Shown in pieces: positions 1 through 12,278 of a stretch of DNA of 64,000 bases. This stretch comes from Cladorhizidae sp. MBARI D1340-BT2. Lineage: Eukaryota > Porifera > Demospongiae > Poecilosclerida > Cladorhizidae. The stretch is from contig JAQNBH010000008.1 of assembly GCA_028752905.1 (NCBI GenBank), positions 698,346-762,345 of the forward strand, given 5' to 3'. The position numbers and the translations under genes are program-made. Positions within the stretch are counted from its first letter, which is position 1. Each line of letters begins with the position of its first letter. Under the pieces are notes generated by a model. The model ran no database searches, had not been told where the DNA came from, and saw nothing but the letters and a program-made list of their open reading frames with translations.

Positions 1-79
1 TGGAGAACCTATATATCCCACTCAATAGAGGAATCGACCAGCTCAGGAAGCACGGGGAGTCAACCCATCCTTGGCCAGA

Positions 80-830
80 CCACGGAAAACAGCTGGATTG
101 CCAAACCCGCCTTCTTTTGGAGCAAGGATGGACTGCTCTACCGCCAGACATCAGTTACCAAAGACACTGCAAGAGTGGAGCAGCTGGTGTTACCTGTCCA
201 GTACCGAGAGAAAACACTGATGGCACTTATTGCCCCACTGGCAGGACATTTTGGAACAGGCAAGAGAATGTCACGAATCAAACGCAGATTTTTCTGGTCT
301 GACATGACTGGTAATGACCTCTATTTTGTCCAACAGCGAGTTTCAACATTCCAACATTGTTTGGTTCTTAGGGAGGGACATGAGTTGCCAGACAAGCCAG
401 AAGACAGCACCCAGACATGGAAGATGTGGAAGACATGAAGATGTGGAAGACATAGAAGACAGGCCCCATTGATTCCCTTACCGATTATTAGGTCTCGCTT
501 CACGCGACTGGCCATGGTCATGGTGGGGCCTCTCCCACACAGAAGGTCACAAATACATTGACAAACTGTGACTATGGACCAGCTACCAGAAGCATTTACT
601 CTCAGGTCCACCACCAGCAGAGATGTGGCTGAAGCTCTGATAGACATATTCCCCAGGACGGGCATTCCAGAGGAAATACTGACCGACCATGGGTCTAACT
701 TCTGTAGTGAACTCATTTCCGGATTTTTCCGACTGATGGGGTTTGGATCCATCAAACAATACTTCCAATTAAGGCTTGGCAAGGTTTACTTCACCAAATG
801 GAATGGTTAATGGTGTACTATACATTGTGT
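80..830 (+). pseudogene. Ty3/Gypsy-type integrase relic
   Basis: Shifting reading frames encode the two signature parts of a Gypsy integrase. The first (about 110-330) reads like the zinc-binding region, with LPVQYREKTLMALIAPLAGH followed by RRFFWSDM. The second (about 460-770) reads PLIPLPIIRSRFTRLAM, then PEAFTLRS, then GIPEEILTDHGSNFCSELI, the integrase catalytic core around its second aspartate. The frame breaks several times, and a short duplicated stretch (aagatgtggaagacat, near 418-460) interrupts the join between the zinc-binding part and the core. No LTR or reverse transcriptase is seen, and the element is cut by the left edge. It is a dead fragment. Confidence 0.85.
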
Positions 831-1345
831 GTGTGAACTTACGGCTATGATGTTGGCAACAGCCATGATTTCATCAAGATGCTATCAAACTATGGCTGAT
901 CTAAATGTGTCATGGTACACGTGTAGAATCAGAGCGGGGAATGGGTGTGATGTAAGATAACTCACTACGGCTCAAGCCAACCATGATCATTAAAAATGGG
1001 AAAGTCAGTTCGAGGTTGTCTCAAATAAAGACAAGAACGCCACTTTATGTAAACTCGCATTCGGGCTATATAGTCGACCAATTGAGATACTTTAAAAATC
1101 GTTCAAATGAAATTGTTGGATTTTGTGTCTCTGTACACGAAGAATTCGTGGAAAAGGTGTCGTGCAAATGGTTTGATGCCTCGCTTCTCTACATTGTTGT
1201 AAAGGATTTGCCTTATTACTGCTGACAAACCCTTTACTTGCCTGTCTACACTGTCTGATCCACTGTTGTCTGCCTCATCCGATTGATAATGGTGGTTTGG
1301 TTTAATGTCTAATTATGACTGCATAGCATTTAGAACATTACAGAA
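831..1345. other. Unassigned stretch, no recognised gene
   Basis: An 80-codon plus-strand open frame at 983-1225 has no recognisable motif. It could be a remnant of the flanking retroelements. No repeat structure is seen. Confidence 0.4.
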
Positions 1346-1349
1346 TGAA

Positions 1350-2467
1350 TAGGTTGGGTTCCCAGGTCCCCTTCTATAGGCTTCCAGCTCCACCTTACAG
1401 GTACCTCAGGCCATCCTGCACCGCAACCTCCAGCTCTAGATTTCGTCTATCTATCATCAGGGTGAGGTTAGCCAGCGGGAAGCATCGGTCTGGTCCAGAA
1501 AATGGCACAAATATTTTGTCCTTCCACTCGGTCCTGCTGTTGGCACTCATCACCGCGAGTGTACAATGGTCCTGGACACTCTGGGGTCGAGTAGCATCCT
1601 GCTGACTGCATGGTTCCTGATCCAGCCTTGGCAGCAGAGGACTTGGATTGAGGTTTCTGCCAGGTGGAATGGTCGACAGCTTCTGCAGCAGTGACTGGCT
1701 CCGTGCCTGTACTGGTTGCAAGCAAAGCACGTGGGTCCAGGGCTGGATCAAACTTAGCCTGCGTCCAGTAGGTCTGATTCTGTCTGTCTCAGCTCTGCCT
1801 GGTCCTGGGGGTGGATTTCCCTCGTCTTCTGCCGGGTGGCTCCTCTGCTGCTGTGGGCGGAACTGTCTGATGGGTGGCTTCTTCTCCTGATTGGTCTCCC
1901 ACTCAGGTAGTTGTCAGCTAGGTGCATGGTCTCTCTTCCAGATGTGGGTTTCCTGTCTCTGACCCAAGTCCTCAACTGGTCTGGCATCTGTACCAGCTCG
2001 TCTTCCCGTAGTGACTTCCACCACTTGCTGTCTGGTCTCGTATCCTCAGCCACTTGTTCTTCAATATGGAGATCATTCAGCAGAAATCGATCGATGACTC
2101 ATCTGTCTTCTTTGTGGCAGATTGGTACCTTCCCTGTGACTGTCTGCATTTGTGTCAAAATACTGCAGAAATGCAGCTTTGATGCTGTCGAAGTCTGCCC
2201 GGCTCCTCCATGGCTGTGTAAACCTTCCTGAGGTGGTCTGTCAGGAGTGGCACTAGGTTGGCCATCCAGTGCCGGCGAGCTCTCCAAAAGTCTGCATGTA
2301 CTCCTGAAATGAGTATAGGAAGTCATCCACATCATCCTCCTCCTGGAACTTGGCGTGGTCTGGCACTCCTTTTCCAACTGCTTGTTCACCAGACCAGTCA
2401 CATCTGTTGGGAGCTGGGCCTCTTCCTTGTGTCTATCGTCATCTTCTCGTCCCCATGGTATGCACAT
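1350..2467 (-). pseudogene. LTR retrotransposon gag-protease relic
   Basis: Minus-strand frames read as a broken gag followed by a protease-like piece. The gag part (about 1900-2060) contains LVQMPDQLRTWVRDRKP followed by LADNYL. This pattern (L..LP..L..WV..RKP....A..LADDY) is typical of SCAN-related gag capsids of Gypsy elements. Upstream, frames at 2099-2467 are polar and shifted. Downstream, at about 1395-1480, LTLMIDRRNLELEVAVQDGL resembles the region between protease and reverse transcriptase. Several frame changes and the absence of RT show it is defunct. It runs opposite to the integrase fragment at the left edge, so the two are either different insertions or one rearranged element. 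Confidence 0.6.
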
Positions 2468-3376
2468 GCCAAGGCACTGGTGTTAATAATGGCTGTCTCC
2501 ATGGCATGCACATGTCAAGGCACTGGTGTTAATAATGGCCGTCCCCATGGCATGCACATGTCAAGGCACTGGTGTTAATAATGGCCGACTCCATGGCATG
2601 CACATGTCAAGGCACTGGTGTTAATAATGGCCGTCTCCATGGCATGTACATGCCAAGGCACTGGTGTTAATAATGGCCGTCCCCATGACATGCACATGTC
2701 AAGGCACTGGTGTTAATACTGGCCGTCCCCATGGCATGCACATGTCAAGGCACTGGTGTTAATAATGGCTGTTTACATGGCATGCACATGTCAAGGCACT
2801 GGTGTTAATAATGGCCGTCTCCATGGCATGCACATGTCAAGGCACTGGTGTTAATAACGTCTCCATGGCATGCACATGTCAAGGCACTGGTGTTAATACT
2901 GGCCGTCCCCATGGCATGCACATGCCAAGGCACTGGTGTTAATAATGGCCGTCTCCATGGCATGCACATGTCAAGGCACTGGTGTTAATAATGGCCGTCT
3001 CCATGGCATGCACATGTCAAGGCACTGGTGTTAATAATGGCCGTCTCCATGGCATGCACATGTCAAGGCACTGGTGTTAATAATGGCCGTCCCCATGGCA
3101 TGCACATGTCAAGGCACTGGTGTTAATATACTGGCCGTCCCCATGGCATGCACATGCCAAGGCACTGGTGTTAATAATGGCCGTCTCCATGGCATGCACA
3201 TGTCAAGGCACTGGTGTTAATAATGGCCGTCTCCATGGCATGCACATGTCAAGGCACTGGTGTTAATAATGGCCGTCTCCATGGCATGCACATGTCAAGG
3301 CACTGGTGTTAATAATGGCCGTCCCCATGGCATGCACATGTCAAGGCACTGGTGTTAATAATGGCCGTCTCCATGC
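2454..3376. repeat. 46-bp tandem array, about 20 units
   Basis: Units begin catggcatgcacatgtcaag and continue with gcactggtgttaataatggc plus a short variable tail. Copies are about 95 percent alike, with C/T changes in the tail. A few units are shortened, for example near 2860, where ataatggcc is lost. Confidence 0.97.
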
Positions 3377-3553
3377 CCATGTGCAGGAGAGAAACAAGAT
3401 CGAACATCGTGAAGAACCTCGTTTAGTGCCTCTTCCAAGGTGTGCTGGAACTGTTTTATTTCAAATGCGTCTTAACTTAATCTCCAGAAAATTTAATGCC
3501 AACTGACATCAGTTACAAAAGGTGATTATTTCTTAGACAAAGTCACAACTTGT

Positions 3554-4220
3554 TCAGTTTTCAATTCCATTCTGTACAGGTATTGGCTTGCCCACAAACC
3601 TTTCAGTTAGACAAAAAGAGGAGAGAATAGGGAATAAACAAGGGAAGTAGGTCACCATTGTTATATGGTCTTCCAAGAATGAAAACCTCTCAAGGCAGTT
3701 GATTTCTCCACTTGGAGGAAAAGCCGATACTAATTGCTGCAGTCTTAGTTCTTCCACAAGCAATTTTTTTGTCTCTATACCAGAATCGGGAAACATTTTC
3801 TGAAACCACTTGGTTGCATGATCGCTAGCTTCAAATGCAAGATTGTGCTCTACTACAAATATGACCCACAATGCCTCTGCATTGACATGGTGACGGTGTC
3901 AAGAAGGATCTAACTGATTGACTGGATGAAGAAGTGCGAGCCTATCTTTAGGCTGGTTCCCTTTCACGCGAGTGCTCACATCATATTTCCCTCCATTAGC
4001 AATGCTAAAATCAGATGGGCACATACTGCATCTTGCGTAAGTATTAACAGGTTTCAATAGTTTGATCACATAATCACAGTGTCAGTGTAGCTATGGTTAT
4101 GGGGAACTTCTGCATATGCCTTCAAATTCCTTCATCCCACTTGGATCAAAATGACACTTCCGCTTCTTACACGGAGGAGTCTGTGGATCTAGCTCAATAC
4201 AGATAGAGCCTCAGTCATGC
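3554..4220 (-). pseudogene. hAT-like transposase N-terminal relic (BED-like finger)
   Basis: Three minus-strand blocks in shifting frames line up with the start of the SCAND3-like/hAT transposase family. Block one (about 4100-4200) has CHFDPSGMKEFEGI. Block two (about 3930-4030) has a finger-like CSMCPSDFSIANGGKYDV followed by HxGxK-like residues. Block three (3700-3870) has FVVEHNLAFEASDHATKWF then MFPDSGIETKK. In intact relatives, as I recall the family, these occur in the same order in one frame. Here stops and frameshifts separate them, so the copy is dead. A C-terminal fragment of the same kind of protein lies at 54.1-54.3 kb. Confidence 0.6.
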
Positions 4221-4326
4221 TCATAAACAGAATCCAAAATCTCGAGCTAATAGCTAGTATACTAGTACATCAGTACTGTACACATCACTCAGTACAGATA
4301 AGCACATTGTGGTTTTTTGGTCCACA

Positions 4327-4420
4327 GGCTGAAAAAGCAGCTGACTTGTGTTAATTAGGAGATTGAGATCCTAATTAACACAGGTCAGCTGATTTTTCAG
4401 CCGGGGGGGGGGGGGGGGGG
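4327..4420. repeat. Imperfect palindrome followed by a run of 18 G
   Basis: Bases 4327-4402 fold back on themselves: ggctgaaaaagcagctgact at the left pairs with the complement of agctgatttttcagcc at the right, around a loop near gattgag. Arms are about 34 bp with few mismatches. A homopolymer of 18 G follows immediately (4403-4420). It may be a small foldback element. Confidence 0.85.
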
Positions 4421-4570
4421 ACCATGACACTACTACAATGTGCTCCTCAGGAGCTTTGGGGATAAATCAATACCCCTTAGGGGACCTGGGGACAAAGCTG
4501 CCAGTTAGGCTGAAGTTTGGGTACAGTTGGCACTTTGGGCAAGTCCATTCTACAGTCTCAATTGAACCAC

Positions 4571-5545
4571 TCACACTTTGGTGCTAGGCTGATGTGCATG
4601 GGCTAGTTCCTTCCGTCTTTTGGTCTGGTCCAAGATGGTGGCTTCCTCCCACAGAATAGGATGTCCATTATCCCATGCATGCTCAGAAATTGCCAACTTC
4701 TCTTCTTTCACTCTGGCCTCTAGTCTTCTGATGGTCTCCCCTATGTAGTATTTCCCACAGCTACAAGGGATGCAGTACACACCACACGAGAGAAAAGAAA
4801 TCCTGTCAGCACCTAGTGTAGTCCTCTCACGCAAGCTCTCATCTTTCGTCATTTCAAAAATGACTTCCACGGCCTCATCAATGGGAGCATTGGTAAAAAG
4901 AGAGGAAACATCAAAACTGACAAGACACTCATCCTGTGCCAAATATTCACCTGGAATACACCTGATAAAATGCCCGGAATCCTTGACATACCAGCTAGAG
5001 GTGATATCAAATATGCTATGAACCTGGAAAGATTATGATGGTGCACGTATACAAGACACAATGGGCCCAAGGAGAACCTCAGGTTTATGTATCTTAGGGA
5101 GCCCATTAATCAGTGGTGGTCTACTTCCAGTGGCCCTAATTCTATCAGTTGTTATTTCTCCCGTCTTCTCCATATTCCTTATGACACAATCCACCTTGCT
5201 TTCCTGTGCCTGTAGGATCCTTCTTCAGTATTCCATGTTTTGGTTTCCAGCATTCCCATCAGTTTTGAAATGTACCTTTCCCTTGTCATCAGAACTGTTG
5301 TTTTCCCTTTGTCTGCTGGTACGATTACAAGCTCTTCCATCTTCCTCAGTTCTCCCAGTCTTTCTCCGTTTCTTTGTGAGGCTGTCCTTCGATTTTCTTG
5401 TTTTCTCAAAATTCCACATTCTTCCTCGAAGCTCATGTGCCTTGTTATCCTCCAGCTTACTGGCTATCTCTTCCAGTGCAGCTATGGTATCCATCAGAGG
5501 TAGACTCTTTGAAGCAGGGGCAAAGTTAAGACCCAAAGTCAAAAC
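4571..5545 (-). pseudogene. Penelope-like retroelement, internally deleted
   Basis: The minus strand reads in element order but in several frames. First comes VIVPADKGKTTVLM with RERYISKLM (about 5250-5350), then GLPKIHKPEVLLGPIVS (about 5050-5110), the LPKIHK motif of Penelope reverse transcriptases. RT motif A follows as LVSFDVSSLFTNAPIDEAVE (about 4860-4925). The text then jumps, after about 15 codons, to a GIY-YIG-type endonuclease: CGVYCIPCSCGKYYIGETIR (about 4735-4795), continuing AISEHAWDNGHPI to a stop at 4571. The central RT, including the catalytic YxDD region, is missing. RT followed by GIY-YIG in this order is diagnostic of Penelope-like elements. Confidence 0.88.
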
Positions 5546-6560
5546 GTCGAGTGAATAAAATTTGAAGTTGATTATTGAGATTATAATACATTACATGTTG
5601 AAGGACGAGACAAATAGCTGAGCTATTGGAGACCCGAGTCAAGTGACTTTACATAGCTTCAAGGAGACTTCTACGAACAGAGAAAAGGAACTGCTATGAA
5701 CTCTACTTCTCTACCTACTGACCAATTTATACATGGCCTTCCTTGAGGAGCTAATTTAATTTATACATGGCCTTCCTTGAGGAGCTGGCCTTCCAGCACC
5801 AACAAAACCTGTCCTATGGAAAGCATTTATTCTGCATCACAAAGAGAGGGTCAGAAGGACTCCTCAACCATCTAGCTCATCAGGCCCACCAAGTTCACCA
5901 TGGAGTTGGAGAGCATGACAAGCCTCTCCTTGCCTGCTTACCGCAGAAGAAATTATGGCATGCTGGACTCCACATATGCAGAACAATGACACATTCAGAA
6001 TGACCTCCACTGTGGTTCACACCACCCAGTTCATTGTCAGCAGAGAGATTGTCAAGGGCCTCGATGACAGGGTCGCTATGCAAGGAGAACTGAACAGATG
6101 ACCTGACAGCTTTGTAAAGTGTTTTCTAACAATGATATCCACTTGTACTGATCTGCTTGGCTTTGAAGGCATCACTTGGGAGGAGAGAAGACAAGGAGCT
6201 GGAGAATAGAGAGGGAACTTCCACATGATCATTTCCAAGTGGCTGTCCTAAGTAAGGGCATCAGCCAATGTCTATGCATCGGGGTCATTTTTAACCCAAA
6301 CGACTACAGCTTACCAGGGGTTAAACAGCTTACCAGGGGTTAAACACGAAATGCCAACTACATGAACTCATCAGTTGTAGTCCCTGCAGGGGAAGTGTAA
6401 ATTAGTGAGACCAGGAGAGGTCGGAGATATGAATCAAGTAGCATAAAGATGCACGAAGGGTCAACTTGAAGTCTGCCATTGCAGAGCACGCATGGGCTGG
6501 CACCACCTCCCAACCTTGTGGGAAGAAACATTGATCAACAAATGGAGCATGCTCGTGGAG
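5546..6560. other. No recognised gene
   Basis: There is a 28-bp direct repeat (core acatggccttccttgaggag) at about 5735-5785 and a short duplication of taaacagcttaccaggggt near 6310-6345. A 78-codon plus-strand frame at 5767-6003 has no recognisable motif. Nothing else is supported. Confidence 0.4.
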
Positions 6561-6570
6561 TGCCTATCAC

Positions 6571-6792
6571 AGCCATGGCTCACAGATCAGCACTTATCTT
6601 ACGGCCATGGCTCACAGATCAGCACTTATCTTACGGCCATGGCTCACAGATCAGTACTTATCTTACGGCCATGGCTCACAGATCAGCACTTATCTTACGG
6701 CCATGGCTCACAGATCAGCACTTATCTTACAGCCATGGCTCACAGATCAGCACTTATCTTACGGCCATGGCTCACAGATCAGCACTTCAATT
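6571..6792. repeat. 32-bp tandem array, 7 units
   Basis: The unit begins gccatggctcacagatcagc and ends acttatcttacg. Copies are nearly identical and regularly spaced at 32 bp. Confidence 0.97.
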
Positions 6793-6867
6793 CAAATACA
6801 CTGTAGGGCCAGAACTACCCAAAATCTGCCCAACTGTTGCTATGCGTATACATGAATCATGTGCATC

Positions 6868-7258
6868 TTGTGTGAATGCATTGCCCGTGAGTGTGGATGC
6901 ATTGCCCGTGAGTGTGGATGCGTTGCCCGTGAGTGTGGATGCATTGCCCGTGGGTGTGGATGCATTGCCGGATGTGTTGCCCGTGAGTGTGGATGTGTTG
7001 CCCGTGAGTGTGGATGCATTGCCCGAAGTGTGGATGTGTTGCCGTGAGTGTGGATGCATTGCCCGTAAGTGTGGATGTGTTGCCCGTGGGTGTGGATACA
7101 TTGCCCGTGGGTGTGGATACATTGCCCGTGAGTGTGGATGCGTTGCCCGTAAGTGTGGATGTGTTGCCCGTGTGGATGTGTTGGCCGTTGAGTGTGGATG
7201 TGTTGCCCGTGAGTGTGGATGTGTTGCCCGTGTGTGGATGTGTTGCCCGTGGGTGTGG
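6868..7258. repeat. 21-bp tandem array, about 18 units with indels
   Basis: The unit is gcattgcccgtgagtgtgga plus t. Variants include 12-18 bp deletions. Every standard unit carries the string GTGAGT. Confidence 0.95.
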
Positions 7259-7259
7259 T

Positions 7260-8079
7260 TGAAACATTTGGCATTAAATAAAAATTGGAAATCCACCCAC
7301 ACAAGATATTCAGCACATGTATTTGTTTATTAAATCTTGAAGACAACCACACCCACTAGTATCACCTATTGTCCACACCCACAGGTATGTAAATAGATTT
7401 ATCCCTGACTGCATTCATTATTAAGGTTTGTAGCAGGTACAAACAAATCAAACAAATCACAATAATACAGTAGAGAGGGAGCGAGAGACATTTTTTATTT
7501 ATAAAACCTTTTATGAAATGCACGTACACGATCATTGCAATAATATATACAGTATGCTTGAGGAGAGCTCATAGAGAAGTGTCCTTAGAAGAAGCACTGG
7601 GCCTGCACACACACACACGCCATTAGACATACACAGTAGGGAATACAACAGTCGGAGATCTTGCCGGTCATGAGCTCTTAAAGGCCTGTTACAAGGAGAG
7701 CGATAGAGAACATGATTTATGCAGGCACACACACACTGAATATTAGTCAGTTCCTCACCTTCAAGAGGTTTTTACGTTCCACAGTCTTTCTTGCAGGGCC
7801 AGAGAGAAGCTTTGGGTTAGATGGACTACACAAAGACGAGACAAAAGTCACCCAATTCCCCTCTAAGCCATCATGTGACAAAACCCGACTAAGTTCACTT
7901 CATCTACAGTATTAAACATATTCGCACATGGCAGTAACAGAGCATAAGCAAATTCTCTTCATATCAATCCACCTTGGGTGAGTCTATGTATCTTCCTGTA
8001 CATCTATTTACTTGCCTATCTATCTACTTATCTGCTGCCTGCAATGATTCTATATAACAACAGAATTAAAGATCAGGTA
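7260..8079. other. No recognised gene
   Basis: AT-rich DNA with short CA tracts (near 7606 and 7724) and no supported coding exon. It may include the 3' UTR of the minus-strand exons that end at 8080. Confidence 0.4.
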
Positions 8080-8852
8080 TCAAACCCCACCCCGTCTTCC
8101 ACAAGCATTTATTTTTAACTTAATTAAAAGGAATGTCTGATGGAGCTGCCTCAGAATGCTGAGGCCTTGCTGCCCTCTGTACCTGGAGCTGGAGTGTTGA
8201 GGTCTGTCACAAGGACTGTCAAAAGAGTCCCCAAACTCTAGGGGGATTGGCGGGCCTGAGTAGACTTGGTTGGGGTAACCTACTGGACCATGTCTGCAAA
8301 TACACAACATACACAGAGTCAATAATGCACATCACACACACCCTCACCAGCAAACTTTACACTAATGGGGTCTCCAGAAAGTGGATTATTACCCACCCAC
8401 AGACAGCAATGTCTAACAGATATTGTTTTCGCTCCTGCCTCCCATTGATAAAGTTAATTAATCCAATCTGCCACACAATCAATCCCATCAAGCCACTTCT
8501 GCACGCACGCACACACACACACACAACAGTGTGAACTTGAGATAAGTGGAACTATAATTAGTGGAATGGTCCACCACCAGCTGCCTCAACACATTGCACT
8601 AGAATGGGAGGAGTGTTACTCCTTCATACCTGATCCAGGACTGGTTGAAGGAAGAGGGTTCATCTCCAGCATTCGCTGACAAATAAATGCTTGTGTGTGG
8701 AGAATGACGACAAGCACCATCATCATCGGAGTACAAGGAGTCATCCTGCGGCGACATCACCATTCCCTCACTGTTCACACACGTGGCACCATCCTCCTTA
8801 CTCACAGGAGAAAGAGAACTCACACCAGCCTCTGCAGACCAGTTCTTCTTCA
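8080..8852 (-). CDS. Two 3' exons, Ser/Pro- and Asp-rich tail (PKMYT1 C-terminus or separate gene)
   Basis: Two minus-strand exons join in phase. Exon 8852-8630 starts after the acceptor ttgtacttttag and ends at AG|GTATGA (phase 2). Exon 8293-8080 starts after gtatttgcag with one base and runs to a stop. Together they encode about 143 residues: MSPQDDSLYSDDDGACRHSP and SSLSPVSKEDG in the first, then SWIRHGPVGYPNQVYSGPP and a tail ending KINACGRRGGV. Several S-P sites and an acidic stretch are visible, and no domain is recognised. The exons lie 3.4 kb downstream of the PKMYT1 stop on the same strand, across the 68-bp array. Myt1 kinases of other animals carry a phosphorylated tail of this character after the membrane segment, so these could be alternative terminal exons of PKMYT1. 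A phase-1 donor (AAGT|GTAGGC) exists in its exon 6 but is weak. A separate gene is equally possible. Confidence 0.6.
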
Positions 8853-8989
8853 CTAAAAGTACAAGATAATGTTGACAGCCATCACACACACCTGAAGACA
8901 GAGAACAATCGGAAGAGATCGTGCACGTCATTAGTCCAGCCTGAATGACAAGTTCTACACCTAAACACATTCCTTAGCAAACACTGAAT

Positions 8990-11900
8990 CAACAAGGAGT
9001 ACTCGGGCTTGAAGCAGGTCTGGCATACACTGGACCAACACCACACTGGGTGGAGGCAGGTTGAAGTAGGTTGACAATAGCTCTATGGTGGACACACACT
9101 GGACCAACACCACACTGGGTGGAGGCAGGTTGAAGTAGGTTGACAATAGCTCTATGGGGACACACACTGGACCAACACCACACTGGGTTGGGGCAGGTTG
9201 AAGTAGTTGACAATAGCTCTATGGGGACACATACTGGACCAACACCACACTGGGTGGAGGCAGGTTGAAGTAGGTTGACAATAGCTCTATGGTGGACACA
9301 CACTGGACCAACACCACACTGGGTGGAGGCAGGTTGAAGTAGGTTGACAATAGCTCTATGGGGACACACACTGGACCAACACCACACTGGGTGGAGGCAG
9401 GTTGAAGTAGGTTGACAATAGCTCTATGGGGACACACACTGGACCAACACCACACTGGGTGGAGGCAGGTTGAAGTAGGTTGACAATAGCTCTATGGTGG
9501 ACACACACTGGACCAACACCACACTGGGTGGAGGCAGGTTGAAGTAGGTTGACAATAGCTCTATGGGGACACACACTGGACCAACACCACACTGGGTTGG
9601 GGCAGGTTGAAGTAGTTGACAATAGCTCTATGGGGACACATACTGGACCAACACCACACTGGGTGGAGGCAGGTTGAAGTATGTTAACACTGGACCAACA
9701 CCACACTGGGTGGAGGCAGGTTGAAGTAGGTTGACAATAGCTCTATGGGAACACACACTGGACCAACACCACACTGGGTGGAGGCAGGTTGAAGTAGGTT
9801 GACAATAGCTCTATGGTGGACACACACTGGACCAACACCACACTGGGTGGAGGCAGGTTGAAGTAGGTTGACAATAGCTCTATGGGGACACACACTGGAC
9901 CAACACCACACTGGGTTGGGGCAGGTTGAAGTAGTTGACAATAGCTCTATGGGGACACATACTGGACCAACACCACACTGGGTGGAGGCAGGTTGAAGTA
10001 TGTTAACAATAGCTCTATAGGGGACACACACTGGACCAACACCACACTGGGTGGAGGCAGGTTGAAGTAGGTTGACAATAGCTCTATGGGGACACACACT
10101 GGACCAACACCACACTGGGTGGAGGCAGGTTGAAGTAGGTTGACAATAGCTCTATGGGGACACACACTGGACCAACACCACACTGGGTGGAGGCAGGTTG
10201 AAGTAGGTTGACAATAGCTCTATGGTGGACACACACTGGACCAACACCACACTGGGTGGAGGCAGGTTGAAGTAGGTTGACAATAGCTCTATGGGGACAC
10301 ACACTGGACCAACACCACACTGGGTTGGGGCAGGTTGAAGTAGTTGACAATAGCTCTATGGGGACACATACTGGACCAACACCACACTGGGTGGAGGCAG
10401 GTTGAAGTATGTTAACACTGGACCAACACCACACTGGGTGGAGGCAGGTTGAAGTAGGTTGACAATAGCTCTATGGGAACACACACTGGGTGGAGGCAGG
10501 TTGAAGTAGGTTGACAATAGCTCTATGGTGGACACACACTGGACCAACACCACACTGGGTGGAGGCAGGTTGAAGTAGGTTGACAATAGCTCTATGGGGA
10601 CACACACTGGACCAACACCACACTGGGTTGGGGCAGGTTGAAGTAGTTGACAATAGCTCTATGGGGACACATACTGGACCAACACCACACTGGGTGGAGG
10701 CAGGTTGAAGTATGTTAACAATAGCTCTATAGGGGACACACACTGGACCAACACCACACTGGGTGGAGGCAGGTTGAAGTAGGTTGACAATAGCTCTATG
10801 GGGACACACACTGGACCAACACCACACTGGGTGGAGGCAGGTTGAAGTAGGTTGACAATAGCTCTATGGGGACACACACTGGACCAACACCACACTGGGT
10901 GGAGGCAGGTTGAAGTAGGTTGACAATAGCTCTATGGTGGACACACACTGGACCAACACCACACTGGGTGGAGGCAGGTTGAAGTAGGTTGACAATAGCT
11001 CTATGGGGACACACACTGGACCAACACCACACTGGGTTGGGGCAGGTTGAAGTAGTTGACAATAGCTCTATGGGGACACATACTGGACCAACACCACACT
11101 GGGTGGAGGCAGGTTGAAGTATGTTAACAATAGCTCTATAGGGGACACACACTGGACCAACACCACACTGGGTGGAGGCAGGTTGAAGTAGGTTGACAAT
11201 AGCTCTATGGGGACACACACTGGACCAACACCACACTGGGTGGAGGCAGGTTGAAGTAGGTTGACAATAGCTCTATGGGGACACACACTGGACCAACACC
11301 ACACTGGGTGGAGGCAGGTTGAAGTAGGTTGACAATAGCTCTATGGGGACACACACTGGACCAACACCACACTGGGTGGAGGCAGGTTGAAGTAGGTTGA
11401 CAATAGCTCTATGGTGGACACACACTGGACCAACACCACACTGGGTGGAGGCAGGTTGAAGTAGGTTGACAATAGCTCTATGGGGACACACACTGGACCA
11501 ACACCACACTGGGTTGGGGCAGGTTGAAGTAGTTGACAATAGCTCTATGGGGACACATACTGGACCAACACCACACTGGGTGGAGGCAGGTTGAAGTATG
11601 TTAACAATAGCTCTATAGGGGACACACACTGGACCAACACCACACTGGGTGGAGGCAGGTTGAAGTAGGTTGACAATAGCTCTATGGGGACACACACTGG
11701 ACCAACACCACACTGGGTGGAGGCAGGTTGAAGTAGGTTGACAATAGCTCTATGGGGACACACACTGGACCAACACCACACTGGGTGGAGGCAGGTTGAA
11801 GTAGGTTGACAATAGCTCTATGGGGACACACACTGGACCAACACCACACTGGGTGGAGGCAGGTTGAAGTAGGTTGACAATAGCTCTATGGTGGACACAC

Positions 11901-12212
11901 ACTGGACCAACACCACACTGGGTGGAGGCAGGTTGAAGTAGGTTGACAATAGCTCTATGGGGACACACACTGGACCAACACCACACTGGGTGGAGGCAGG
12001 TTGAAGTAGGTTGACAATAGCTCTATGGGGACACACACTGGACCAACACCACACTGGGTGGAGGCAGGTTGAAGTAGGTTGACAATAGCTCTATGGGGAC
12101 ACACACTGGACCAACACCACACTGGGTGGAGGCAGGTTGAAGTAGGTTGACAATAGCTCTATGGGAACACACACTGGACCAACACCACACTGGGTGGAGG
12201 CAGGTTGAGAAC
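8990..12212. repeat. 68-bp tandem array, about 47 units, with higher-order structure
   Basis: The unit starts ggacacacactggaccaaca, continues ccacactgggtggaggcagg and ttgaagtaggttgacaatag, and ends ctctatgg. Marker variants recur in a fixed order: gggttggggcagg with a shortened gtagttgac, then catactgg, then gtatgttaacaatag, then ctatagggg. The gggttgggg marker appears near 9186, 9596, 9914, 10324, 10626, 11036 and 11513. Spacings of about 410 bp therefore recur three times (six units plus 2 bp). Confidence 0.97.
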
Positions 12213-12278
12213 ACAACACTATAAGACTGACGTGCACAGCCTCTGCTGGGGTACATTAGTGCAGCTGCTATGGTGGGA

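Noticed and set aside
3554..3871. A 105-codon minus-strand frame as an independent gene
   Set aside because: It matches one block of a broken hAT-like protein whose other blocks lie upstream in other frames.
8960..12256. Many minus-strand frames of 66-146 codons
   Set aside because: All are the same 68-bp array read in rotating frames.
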